Shown here in pieces: positions 40,436 through 48,793 of a DNA stretch of 53,492 bases. The notes beneath the pieces were generated by a model that was given only the letters and a program-made list of their open reading frames with translations, ran no database searches and was not told the DNA's origin. The DNA is from Actinosynnema pretiosum (GTDB taxonomy: Bacteria; Actinomycetota; Actinomycetes; Mycobacteriales; Pseudonocardiaceae), in NCBI RefSeq assembly GCF_024171695.1, contig NZ_JAMTCF010000035.1, forward strand, positions 1 through 53,492, read 5' to 3'. The position numbers and the translations under genes were made by a program. The number at the start of each line of letters is the position of its first letter. Position 1 is the first letter of the stretch.

Positions 40436-43400
40436 GTGGCGGTTGTCGCCGAGTGGAAGTGGCGTGCGGCGGGTGTGGTCGCCACGGTCGTGCAGGTCTC
40501 CGCGCTCGCCTCCCTGGCGCTGCTGCTCTGGGCCGAGGGAACCGTCCTCGGCGACGTCATCTTCTTCTCCGGCTACGCGCTCGGCCTCCCGGTCGAGGCG
40601 AACCTGTTCATCGTCCTGGTCCTGGTGGTCCTCGGCGCGGCGCTGCGCGCCCGCAAGCGCGCCGCCCTGTGGGCGCTGCTGCTCACCGAGGCGCTCGGCC
40701 TGCTCTGGAACCTGACCGTGCTGCTCCTGCTCGCCGTCGCCCCCGACGTGCTGTCGGCCGGTGAGCAGGTGGACTGGCGGCGCGCGCTCGGCTTCCTCGG
40801 CGGCGGCGCCCTCACCGCCCTGGTCATCATCGCCTTCCTGCTGGCGATCCGGGAGGCGTTCCCCGCCGAGCTGGCCCCCGGTTCCTGGCGCAAGGCGCTG
40901 GCCGCGTTCATCTTCGGCCTCGCCGCCGCCGCGACCGCCGGTTTCCTGCTCACCGAGGTCTTCCCCGGCACCCTCCGCGACCAGGGCGAGATGCTCGTCT
41001 GGGCGGCCAACCAGGTCTCCGGCGAGGTCGTGCCGCTGCGCCGCGCCCTGTCCGGCGAGGGCCCGGCCTGGCTGAGCGTCCTGCTGGGCGTCACCGGCAC
41101 GCTCGTCGCGATCTTCGCCCTGTACCTGTTCTTCCGGGGCGAGCGCTCCAGCCGGTGGATCAACGTCGACGAGGAGCTGACCCTGCGCCGCCTGCTGACC
41201 GCGCACGGCGAACCGGATTCGCTCGGCTACTTCGCCACCCGCCGCGACAAGAGCGTCGTGCTCTCCCCGGACGGCCGCGCCGCGCTGACCTACCGGGTGC
41301 TCGCGGGCACCACCCTGGCCAGCGGCGACCCGGTCGGCGACGAGGACTCCTGGCGGCAGGCGGTGCGGGTCTGGCTGGACGAGGCCCGCCGGTACGGCTG
41401 GCGCGCGGGCGTGCTCGGCGCCAGCGAGCGCGGCGCCCGCGCCTACGCCGCCGAGGGCCTGAAGGCGCTGGAGATCGGCGACGAGGCCGTGCTGGACGTG
41501 CGCGAGTTCAGCCTCGCCGGACCGGAGCGGCGCGCGGTCAGGCAGGCGGTCAGCCGGGTCGAGCGCGCCGGGTACACCGCGCGGGTGCGCAGGCACGCCG
41601 AGATCCCCGCCGACGAGATGGCCGGGCTGCTCGACCTGGCCCAGCGGTGGCGCGGCGCGCAGACCGAGCGCGGGTTCTCCATGGCGCTGGGCAGGCTCGG
41701 CGACGAGGCCGACGGCCGGTGCGCGATGGTCGAGGCCTACGACGCGGACGGCGCGCTGCGCGGGCTGCTCTCGTTCGTGCCGTGGGGTCGGCGCGGGCTG
41801 TCCCTGGACCTGATGCGCCGCGACCGGACCGCCGAGAACGGGCTCAACGAGTTCATGGTCGCCGAGCTGGTCGCCGCCGCCGGACGGCTGGGCGTGCAGC
41901 GGGTGTCGCTGAACTTCGCCATGTTCCGCGCGGTGTTCGAGGAGGGCGAGAAGCTCGGCGCCGGACCGGTGCTGCGGGCCTGGCGCGGCGTCCTCGGCCT
42001 GGCCTCCCGGTTCCTCCAGCTGGAGTCGCTGTACCGCTCCAACGCCAAGTACGGCCCCGAGTGGCAGCCCCGGTACCTCTGCTACTCCGGCGTGCGCAGC
42101 CTGCCGAGGGTGAGCATCGCGGCGGGCGTCGCCGAGGGCTTCGTGCCGAACCTGCGCTCGCTGCTCAAGCGCGGCTCGCGGCACCGCGGCCTTGACGGCG
42201 CCACCACGTCCGGGCGCTGGTTCGCCGACGCCGTCCGCGAGATCGAGGCCGGCCGCCCCGAACCGGCCCGCGCCCGCCGCCCCGAGCAGGTCAGGGTCCG
42301 GATGGCCAAGCTCGACCTGCTGCGCGCCGCCGGGCGCGACCCGTACCCCGTCGGCTACGACCGGGACTGCCCGGTCGCCGAGGTCGAGTCCCGGTTCGGG
42401 CAGGTCGTCGCGATCACCGGCCGGGTCGTGGCGCTGCGCGAGCTGGGCGGCCTGTGCTTCGCCCGCGTCCGCGACTGGACCGGCGAGGTGCAGCTCATGC
42501 TGGACGCCGCCACCACCGAGGACCTGGACCTGTGGAAGTCCGGCGTGGACCTCGGCGACCACGTCGGCGCGCGCGGCGAGGTCGTGCGCTCCCGGCGCGG
42601 TGAGCTGTCCGTGCTGGTCGCGAGCTGGGCGGTCACCGCCAAGTGCCTGCACCCGCTGCCCGACCGCCGCGCGGGCCTGGCCGACCCGGAGGCGCGGGTC
42701 CGCAAGCGCTACCTGGACCTGGCGGTCAACCCCGGCTCGGCCGCGATGCTGCGCACCCGCAGCGCCGTCGTGCGCGCCGTCCGGGACTTCCTGCACGACC
42801 GGGGCTACCTGGAGGTCGAGACCCCGATGCTCCAGACCGTGCACGGCGGGGCCAACGCGCGGCCGTTCATCACCCACATCAACGCCTACGACACCCGCAT
42901 GTACCTGCGGATCGCGCCCGAGCTGTACCTGAAGCGGCTGTGCGTGGCGGGCGTGGACCGGGTGTTCGAGCTGAACCGGAACTTCCGCAACGAGGGCGCC
43001 GACGCCACCCACAACCCCGAGTTCACCATGCTGGAGGCGTACCAGGCGTACGCCGACTACCGGGTGATGCTGGACCTGGTGCGGGAGCTGGTGCAGCACG
43101 CCGCGGTGGCCGCGCACGGCAGGCAGGTCGCGGTCCGCGACGGCGTGGAGGTCGACATCTCGGGCCGGTGGCCGGTGGTGCCGGTGCACGCGGCCGTGTC
43201 CACCGCGCTGGGCGTGGAGATCGGCCCCGACCTGCCGCTGGACGAGCTGCGCGCCGCGCTGGTCGCGGGCGGCGTCCCGCTGCCGGAGGACCTGGAGGCC
43301 GACCACGGGACGCTGGTGCTGCGCGCCTACGACCACCTCGTGGAGCCCGCCACGACCGCCCCGACCTTCTACACCGACTTCCCCACCTCGGTCTCCCCGC

Positions 43401-43723
43401 TGACCAGGGAGCACCGCGCCGACCCCCGGCTGGCCGAGCGCTGGGACCTGGTCGCGTTCGGCGCCGAGGTCGGCACCGCCTACTCCGAGCTGACCGACCC
43501 GGTCGAGCAGCGGCGCAGGCTGGAGTCCCAGTCGCTCAAGGCCGCCAGCGGCGACGTCGAGGCGATGGAGCTGGACGAGGACTTCCTGACCGCGCTGGAG
43601 CACGGCATGGCCCCCACCGGCGGGCTCGGCCTCGGCGTCGACCGGCTGCTGATGATGCTCACCGGGACCACCATCCGGCAGACCGTCCTGTTCCCGTTCG
43701 TCCGACCCGAGCCCAAGGCGTGA
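40436..43723 (+). CDS. lysX: Bifunctional lysyl-phosphatidylglycerol synthase / lysyl-tRNA synthetase LysX
   Basis: The 1,095-residue product fuses an MprF-like half and a class II lysyl-tRNA synthetase, as in mycobacterial LysX. Residues about 1-230 have seven hydrophobic segments, residues about 245-600 the DUF2156 lysyltransferase domain (SLGYFATRRDKSVVLSPDGR, LLSFVPWGRRGLSLDLMRRD), and residues about 625-1095 an OB-fold followed by the synthetase core with MLRTRSAVVRAVRDFL, FRNEGADATHNPEFTMLE (motif 2) and GLGLGVDRLLMMLTG (motif 3). The enzyme charges tRNA-Lys and transfers lysine to phosphatidylglycerol, which makes the membrane less anionic and more resistant to cationic peptides. GTG 40436 has GGGGGAG 9-15 nt upstream. 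Confidence 0.93.
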   Translation: MAVVAEWKWRAAGVVATVVQVSALASLALLLWAEGTVLGDVIFFSGYALGLPVEANLFIVLVLVVLGAALRARKRAALWALLLTEALGLLWNLTVLLLLAVAPDVLSAGEQVDWRRALGFLGGGALTALVIIAFLLAIREAFPAELAPGSWRKALAAFIFGLAAAATAGFLLTEVFPGTLRDQGEMLVWAANQVSGEVVPLRRALSGEGPAWLSVLLGVTGTLVAIFALYLFFRGERSSRWINVDEELTLRRLLTAHGEPDSLGYFATRRDKSVVLSPDGRAALTYRVLAGTTLASGDPVGDEDSWRQAVRVWLDEARRYGWRAGVLGASERGARAYAAEGLKALEIGDEAVLDVREFSLAGPERRAVRQAVSRVERAGYTARVRRHAEIPADEMAGLLDLAQRWRGAQTERGFSMALGRLGDEADGRCAMVEAYDADGALRGLLSFVPWGRRGLSLDLMRRDRTAENGLNEFMVAELVAAAGRLGVQRVSLNFAMFRAVFEEGEKLGAGPVLRAWRGVLGLASRFLQLESLYRSNAKYGPEWQPRYLCYSGVRSLPRVSIAAGVAEGFVPNLRSLLKRGSRHRGLDGATTSGRWFADAVREIEAGRPEPARARRPEQVRVRMAKLDLLRAAGRDPYPVGYDRDCPVAEVESRFGQVVAITGRVVALRELGGLCFARVRDWTGEVQLMLDAATTEDLDLWKSGVDLGDHVGARGEVVRSRRGELSVLVASWAVTAKCLHPLPDRRAGLADPEARVRKRYLDLAVNPGSAAMLRTRSAVVRAVRDFLHDRGYLEVETPMLQTVHGGANARPFITHINAYDTRMYLRIAPELYLKRLCVAGVDRVFELNRNFRNEGADATHNPEFTMLEAYQAYADYRVMLDLVRELVQHAAVAAHGRQVAVRDGVEVDISGRWPVVPVHAAVSTALGVEIGPDLPLDELRAALVAGGVPLPEDLEADHGTLVLRAYDHLVEPATTAPTFYTDFPTSVSPLTREHRADPRLAERWDLVAFGAEVGTAYSELTDPVEQRRRLESQSLKAASGDVEAMELDEDFLTALEHGMAPTGGLGLGVDRLLMMLTGTTIRQTVLFPFVRPEPKA

Positions 43724-43752
43724 GCCGAGGACCCGAGCCCCTGGAGCGGACC

Positions 43753-43781
43753 GGCGCGCGCCGCCGCTAGCAGCGCGCGCC
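43753..43781. terminator. 9-bp hairpin across convergent gene ends
   Basis: GGCGCGCGC (43753-43761) pairs with GCGCGCGCC (43773-43781) around an 11-nt loop that contains the stop codon of the minus-strand gene (43767-43769). It lies 30 bp after the lysX stop. Confidence 0.5.
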
Positions 43782-45332
43782 CGCCTGCGGCATCGCCAGA
43801 CCGACCAGGTAGGCGGTGCCGATCGCGTCCACGCACTCCACGCCCTGCAGGTACACGGTGTGCTGCTCGCCCTCGTAGGTCAGCAGCCCGCCGCCCAGCA
43901 CCCCGGCCAGGCTCACCCCCGCGTCGTACGGGGTCGCCGGGTCGCCGGTCGTGGAGATCACCAGCACCGGGGGCAGCCCGACGGGCCTCTCGGTCAGCGT
44001 CGGCACCGCCGTCACCGGCACCGGCCAGAACGCGCACGCGTCCAGCACGCCCACCGGCGGGGCGCCGTCGTCCAGGAACGGCGCGGCCTCGCGGTACCGC
44101 CGCGCGACCTCGGAGAGCTCCGCCCGGTCGGTGCCGCGCGGCGAGTCGACGCACTGGATCGCGGTGAACGCGTCCGTGATCGCCGAGTACTTCCCGTCCG
44201 CGTCCCGCCCGTAGTAGGTGTCCGCCAGCAGCAGGAGCGTCTGCCCCTGCCCCGCCCGCAGCTCGTTCAGGCCGGTGTTCAGCGGCTCCCACAGCTGCGA
44301 GGAGTACAGCGCCTGGATCACGCCGGTGATCGAGTCGTTGTACGACAGCTTCCGCCCCTGCACGGCCACCGGGTTCTCGATCAGCGGCCGGGTCAGGCCC
44401 TGGAACGCCTGGGCGGCCTTCGCCGGGTCGGTCCCCAGCGCGCAGTCCGGCCGCTTCGCGCACCACGCCGCGAACTCCTCGAACGCCTGCTGGAACCCGG
44501 CGCCCTGCGCCACCAGCGAGTCGCCCTCGTCCTGCGCCGGGTCGACCGCCCCGTCCAGCACCATCGCCCGCACGTTCGCCGGGAACGTCTCGGCGTACAC
44601 CGCGCCGATGTGCGTGCCGTACGAGTACCCGACGTAGCTCAGCTTCTCGTCGCCCAGCGCGGACCGCAGCACGTCCAGGTCCTTCACCACGTCGCGCGTC
44701 CCCAGGTTCGCCAGGAACTCCGCGCTGGTGTTCTCCGCGCACTTGCGGGCGTACTCCTGGTTCTCCCGCTCGGTCTCCGCCACCCCCTCGGGCGAGGCGT
44801 CGACGTCCACGTCGAGCCGCTCGACGTCCCGCTCGGCGTCGCTCAGGCAGCGCACCCTCGGCTCGCTCGCCCCCACCCCGCGCGGGTCGAACCCGACCAG
44901 GTCGAAGCGCGCGCCGATCTCCGAGGACAGCACCTGCGGCACCAGCGACACCGCCGCCTCCATGCCGGACGCGCCGGGACCGCCGGGGTTGAGCAGCAGC
45001 GACCCGATCCGGTCACCGGTGGCGGGCCTGCGCAGCACCCCGATCCGGATCGTCTCCCCCTCGGGGGCCGCGTAGTCCAGCGGCACCTCGATCCGCGCGC
45101 ACTCCAGGCTCGGCCGGTCCCGGTACAGCGCCCGCGTGCTCGTGCTGTCCGCGTACGCCGAGCAGCCGCCCCAGCCGACCTCCTGGCCGTAGAACCGCTC
45201 CAGCCCCTGCGGCACCGCCCCCGCCGGGCCGCGCTTCTCCAGCCGCACCCCCGGACCCGGATCGCCGGGAACCACCGAGGTGCAGGCGGTCAGTGCCAGC
45301 AGGACCAGGAGCAGCGGAGAGGAGCGGCGCAC
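43767..45332 (-). CDS. Secreted lipoprotein peptidase of the Hip1/SlpD type (S33-like)
   Basis: The 521-residue product has a lipoprotein signal: VRRSSPLLLVLLALTAC with the lipidated Cys17. The mature part is an alpha/beta hydrolase of the tripeptidyl-aminopeptidase group: SLLLNPGGPGASG (oxyanion), FDLVGFDPRGVGAS, the nucleophile in YVGYSYGTHIGAVYAE (Ser236), STTGDPATPYDAG and the His in YEGEQHTVYL. The C-terminal TAP-like region has several cysteines for disulfides. GTG 45332 starts directly before the basic n-region. In M. tuberculosis the orthologues Rv2223c and Rv2224c (Hip1) sit beside glnA2 and panB, so the location agrees. Only one copy is present here. Confidence 0.9.
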   Translation of the reverse strand: MRRSSPLLLVLLALTACTSVVPGDPGPGVRLEKRGPAGAVPQGLERFYGQEVGWGGCSAYADSTSTRALYRDRPSLECARIEVPLDYAAPEGETIRIGVLRRPATGDRIGSLLLNPGGPGASGMEAAVSLVPQVLSSEIGARFDLVGFDPRGVGASEPRVRCLSDAERDVERLDVDVDASPEGVAETERENQEYARKCAENTSAEFLANLGTRDVVKDLDVLRSALGDEKLSYVGYSYGTHIGAVYAETFPANVRAMVLDGAVDPAQDEGDSLVAQGAGFQQAFEEFAAWCAKRPDCALGTDPAKAAQAFQGLTRPLIENPVAVQGRKLSYNDSITGVIQALYSSQLWEPLNTGLNELRAGQGQTLLLLADTYYGRDADGKYSAITDAFTAIQCVDSPRGTDRAELSEVARRYREAAPFLDDGAPPVGVLDACAFWPVPVTAVPTLTERPVGLPPVLVISTTGDPATPYDAGVSLAGVLGGGLLTYEGEQHTVYLQGVECVDAIGTAYLVGLAMPQAGARC

Positions 45333-45418
45333 ACACCGATCGTAGGTGCGCGCGGCGGGTGGTGACGCCTCGGCCACAACGCGCGCCGCCGACCCCCTCC
45401 GTGGGAGAGGATGTCCCC

Positions 45419-47134
45419 ATGCCGCAGCTTCGACTCGCACTGGCCCAGGTCAACGCCTGCGTCGGCGACCTGGCGGGCAACTCCGCCCTGGTCGTCGACT
45501 GGACCCGCAAGGCCGTCGAGGCCGGCGCTCACCTGGTCGTGTTCCCCGAGATGGTCCTCACCGGCTACCCCGTGGAGGACCTCGCCCTGCGCGAGTCGTT
45601 CACCTCGGCCTCCAAGGCCGCGCTGACCGACCTCGCCGCCACCCTCGACCGCGAGGGCCTCGGCGGGATCGCCGTCTTCGCCGGGTACCTGGACGGCGAC
45701 GAGCGGGGCAAGCGCAACTCCGCCGCCGTGCTGCACGGCGGACAGGTGGTCGCCCGCCAGCACAAGCACCACCTGCCCAACTACGGCGTCTTCGACGAGC
45801 GCCGCTACTTCCGGCGCGGCGACGCGCTGGAGGTCGTGCGGCTGCACGGCGTCGAGGTCGGCCTGGTGATCTGCGAGGACCTCTGGCAGGACGGCGGCCC
45901 GATCGCGGCCCTCGGCCAGGCCGGGGTCGACCTGGTCGTCTCGCCCAACGCCTCCCCGTACGAGCGCGAGAAGGACGACGCCAGGCTGCCGCTGGTGGCC
46001 CGCCGCGCCGCCGAGGCGGGCGCGCCGCTCGCCTACGTCAACCTCGTCGGCGGGCAGGACGAGCTGGTCTTCGACGGCGACACGATGGTGGTCGCCGCCG
46101 ACGGCTCCCCGCTCACCCGCGCCCCCCGGTTCGTCGAGCACCTCGTGGTGCTCGACCTGGACCTGCCCGGCGGCGCCGCGCGCACCGAGGGTGAGGTCGC
46201 AGGCTTCCACGTCACCCGCAAGGTGATCTCGGACGAGGCGCTGCCGCGCTACGAGCCGCTGCCCGTCCCCGCCTCCGCCGAACCGCTGTCCGACGAGGCC
46301 GAGGTGTGGCACGCCCTCGTCACCGGCCTGCGCGACTACGTGCACAAGAACGGCTTCCGCTCCGTCGTGCTGGGCCTGTCCGGCGGCATCGACTCCGCCG
46401 TCGTCGCCTCGCTCGCCGTCGACGCCCTCGGCGCCGACTCGGTGCACGGCGTCTCCATGCCCTCGGTCTACTCGTCCGACCACTCCCGCTCGGACGCCGA
46501 GGACCTGGCCCAGCGCACCGGCCTGCACTACTCGGAGCAGCCGATCCCCACGATGGTGGCGGCCTTCGTCGACCAGCTGGGGCTCACCGGCCTCGCCGAG
46601 GAGAACGTCCAGGCCCGCTGCCGGGGCATGACGCTCATGGGCCTGTCCAACCAGCACGGCCACCTGGTCCTGGCCACCGGCAACAAGACCGAGCTGGCCG
46701 TGGGCTACTCGACCATCTACGGCGACGCGGTCGGCGGCTTCGCCCCCATCAAGGACGTCCTCAAGACCCTGGTGTGGGACCTCGCCCGCTGGCGCAACGC
46801 CGAGGCCGAGAAGCGCGGCGAGCTGCCCCCCATCCCGGAGAACTCGATCAGCAAGCCCCCGTCGGCCGAGCTGCGCCCCGGCCAGGTCGACACCGACTCG
46901 CTGCCCGACTACGAGCTGCTCGACTCGGTCCTGGACGACTACGTCGAGGGCGACAAGGGCTACCGCGCCCTGCTCGACTCCGGGTTCGCCCCCGAACTGG
47001 TCGACCGGGTGCTGCGCATGGTCGACCGGGCCGAGTACAAGCGCAGGCAGTACCCGCCGGGCACCAAGATCAGCAACAAGGCGTTCGGCCGCGACCGCCG
47101 CCTGCCGATCACCAGCGGGTGGCGCGAGGGCTGA
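45419..47134 (+). CDS. nadE: Glutamine-dependent NAD+ synthetase
   Basis: The enzyme amidates nicotinic acid adenine dinucleotide with ammonia taken from glutamine. The 571-residue product joins an N-terminal nitrilase-type glutaminase (catalytic triad Glu44, Lys116, Cys152, in VFPEMVLTGYP, HKHHLPNYGVFDE and VICEDLWQDG) to a C-terminal synthetase of the N-type ATP pyrophosphatase family (PP-loop SGGIDSAVV starting at Ser321; LATGNKTELAVGYSTIYGD; TKISNKAFGRDRRLPI). ATG 45419 is preceded by GGGAGAGG at 9-16 nt. It diverges from the lipoprotein gene. A perfect 17-bp hairpin follows. Confidence 0.95.
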   Translation: MPQLRLALAQVNACVGDLAGNSALVVDWTRKAVEAGAHLVVFPEMVLTGYPVEDLALRESFTSASKAALTDLAATLDREGLGGIAVFAGYLDGDERGKRNSAAVLHGGQVVARQHKHHLPNYGVFDERRYFRRGDALEVVRLHGVEVGLVICEDLWQDGGPIAALGQAGVDLVVSPNASPYEREKDDARLPLVARRAAEAGAPLAYVNLVGGQDELVFDGDTMVVAADGSPLTRAPRFVEHLVVLDLDLPGGAARTEGEVAGFHVTRKVISDEALPRYEPLPVPASAEPLSDEAEVWHALVTGLRDYVHKNGFRSVVLGLSGGIDSAVVASLAVDALGADSVHGVSMPSVYSSDHSRSDAEDLAQRTGLHYSEQPIPTMVAAFVDQLGLTGLAEENVQARCRGMTLMGLSNQHGHLVLATGNKTELAVGYSTIYGDAVGGFAPIKDVLKTLVWDLARWRNAEAEKRGELPPIPENSISKPPSAELRPGQVDTDSLPDYELLDSVLDDYVEGDKGYRALLDSGFAPELVDRVLRMVDRAEYKRRQYPPGTKISNKAFGRDRRLPITSGWREG

Positions 47135-47172
47135 CCGCCCTCCGACTTTCGGACCAACTTCAGCGCGAGCCG

Positions 47173-47210
47173 ACCGCGACCCCGCAGCCACCCGGCTGCG
47201 GGGTCGCGGT
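47173..47210. terminator. Perfect 17-bp hairpin after nadE
   Basis: Bases 47173-47189 pair perfectly with 47194-47210 around a 4-nt loop, 39 bp after the nadE stop codon. It insulates nadE from glnA. Confidence 0.85.
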
Positions 47211-47377
47211 GCACCCGGAAGAGTGGATCTCCACCGAACCGACCAGCGCGATCACCCGCGAGGCCCTCCCGGCGTCACCCGCTCGGCCCAGGAACCCCCG
47301 CCGCGCGACCCCGCCCCGTCCGCCCAGGGCGAACCGCGTTAGGGCGATCCGGCAACGCGCCGTCAACGAGCTTTACC

Positions 47378-47383
47378 TAGGCT
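47378..47383 (+). promoter_or_regulatory. -10 element for a probably leaderless glnA transcript
   Basis: TAGGCT ends seven bases before ATG 47391, with no ribosome binding site in front of the start. Transcription is likely to begin at or close to the ATG. Confidence 0.45.
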
Positions 47384-47390
47384 GCGACCC

Positions 47391-48734
47391 ATGAACCGCC
47401 AGCAGGAGTTCGTGCTCCGCACGCTAGAGGAACGCGACATCCGCTTCGTCCGGCTCTGGTTCACCGACGTCCTGGGCTTCCTCAAGTCCGTCGCGGTGGC
47501 ACCGGCCGAGCTCGAAGGCGCCTTCAGCGAGGGCATCGGCTTCGACGGCTCCGCCATCGAGGGCTTCGCGCGGGTCTACGAGTCCGACATGGTCGCCCGC
47601 CCCGACCCGGCCACCTTCCAGGTCCTGCCCTGGAAGACCCCGGACCAGAACCACTACTCGGCGCGGATGTTCTGCGACATCTCCATGCCCGACGGCGCCC
47701 CCTCCTGGGCCGACCCCAGGCACGTGCTGCGCCGCACCCTCGCGCGCGCCAGCGAGCAGGGCTTCACCTGCTACGTGCACCCGGAGATGGAGTTCTTCCT
47801 GCTGAAGGAGCTCAACGGCGACGGCAAGGAACCCGTCCCGGCCGACAACGGCGGCTTCTTCGACCAGACCAGCCACGAGACCGCCACCCACTTCCGCCGC
47901 CACGCCATCGAGGCGCTGGAGGCGATGGGCATCTCCGTGGAGTTCAGCCACCACGAGGGCGCGCCCGGCCAGCAGGAGATCGACCTGCGCTACGCCGACG
48001 CCCTCACCATGGCCGACAACATCATGACCTTCCGGTACCTGATCAAGGAGGTCGCGATCACGCAGGGCGTGCGCGCCTCCTTCATGCCCAAGCCGTTCTC
48101 CGACCAGCCCGGCTCCGGCATGCACACCCACGTGAGCCTGTTCGAGGGCGACCGCAACGCGTTCTACGACGCCGAGGACCCCTACCAGCTCTCCGACACC
48201 GGCAAGGCGTTCGTCGCGGGCCTGCTCAAGCACGCCCGCGAGATCACCGGCGTCACCAACCAGTGGGTCAACTCCTACAAGCGGCTCATCGTCGGCGGCG
48301 AGGCCCCGACCGCCGTCTGCTGGGGCCACGCCAACCGCTCCGCCCTGGTCCGCGTGCCCATGTACTCCAAGGGCAAGGCCAGCTCGCGCCGCGTCGAGGT
48401 CCGCACCCCGGACTCGGCCACCAACCCGTACCTGGCGTTCGCCGTCATCCTCGCCGCGGGCCTCAAGGGCGTCGAGAAGGGCTACGAGCTGCCGCCACCC
48501 GCCGAGGACGACGTGTGGTCGCTGACCGACCGCGAGCGCCGCGCCGCAGGCTACGCCAACCTCCCGCAGAACCTGGGGGAGGCGCTCACCGAGATGGAGA
48601 ACTCCGAGCTGCTCCCCGAGGTCCTCGGCGAGCACGTGTACGACTTCTTCCTGCGCAACAAGAGGAACGAGTGGGACTCCTACCGCCGCAGCGTGACCCC
48701 TTACGAGCTGCGAACCCTGCTGCCGGTCCTGTGA
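47391..48734 (+). CDS. glnA2: Type I glutamine synthetase, GlnA2-like
   Basis: The 447-residue product is a class I glutamine synthetase or a GS-like enzyme. Motifs: FDGSAIEGFA, YVHPEMEFFL (metal-binding Glu), GAPGQQEIDLRYADAL, FMPKPFSDQPGSGMHTHVSL (His of the active site), VNSYKRLIVGGEAPTAVCWGHANRSALVRVP (ATP-binding) and RRVEVRTPDSATNPYLAFAVIL. It lacks the classical adenylylation context of enterobacterial GS; a KGYELPPP stretch stands at the site where other enzymes have NLYDLPPEE, so regulation by GlnE is doubtful. The order nadE-glnA2, with Hip1-like and panB genes nearby, matches Rv2222c. Confidence 0.93.
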   Translation: MNRQQEFVLRTLEERDIRFVRLWFTDVLGFLKSVAVAPAELEGAFSEGIGFDGSAIEGFARVYESDMVARPDPATFQVLPWKTPDQNHYSARMFCDISMPDGAPSWADPRHVLRRTLARASEQGFTCYVHPEMEFFLLKELNGDGKEPVPADNGGFFDQTSHETATHFRRHAIEALEAMGISVEFSHHEGAPGQQEIDLRYADALTMADNIMTFRYLIKEVAITQGVRASFMPKPFSDQPGSGMHTHVSLFEGDRNAFYDAEDPYQLSDTGKAFVAGLLKHAREITGVTNQWVNSYKRLIVGGEAPTAVCWGHANRSALVRVPMYSKGKASSRRVEVRTPDSATNPYLAFAVILAAGLKGVEKGYELPPPAEDDVWSLTDRERRAAGYANLPQNLGEALTEMENSELLPEVLGEHVYDFFLRNKRNEWDSYRRSVTPYELRTLLPVL

Positions 48735-48779
48735 GACAACAACCCGTGCGGGTGGTCCACACCGGGCACTCACCGAAGC

Positions 48780-48785
48780 TAGGTT
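48780..48785 (+). promoter_or_regulatory. -10 element for a leaderless start of the large glycosyltransferase gene
   Basis: TAGGTT ends eight bases before GTG 48794. No ribosome binding site is visible. It is placed inside the 59-bp gap after glnA2, so the large gene may have its own promoter. Confidence 0.45.
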
Positions 48786-48793
48786 CGTACACC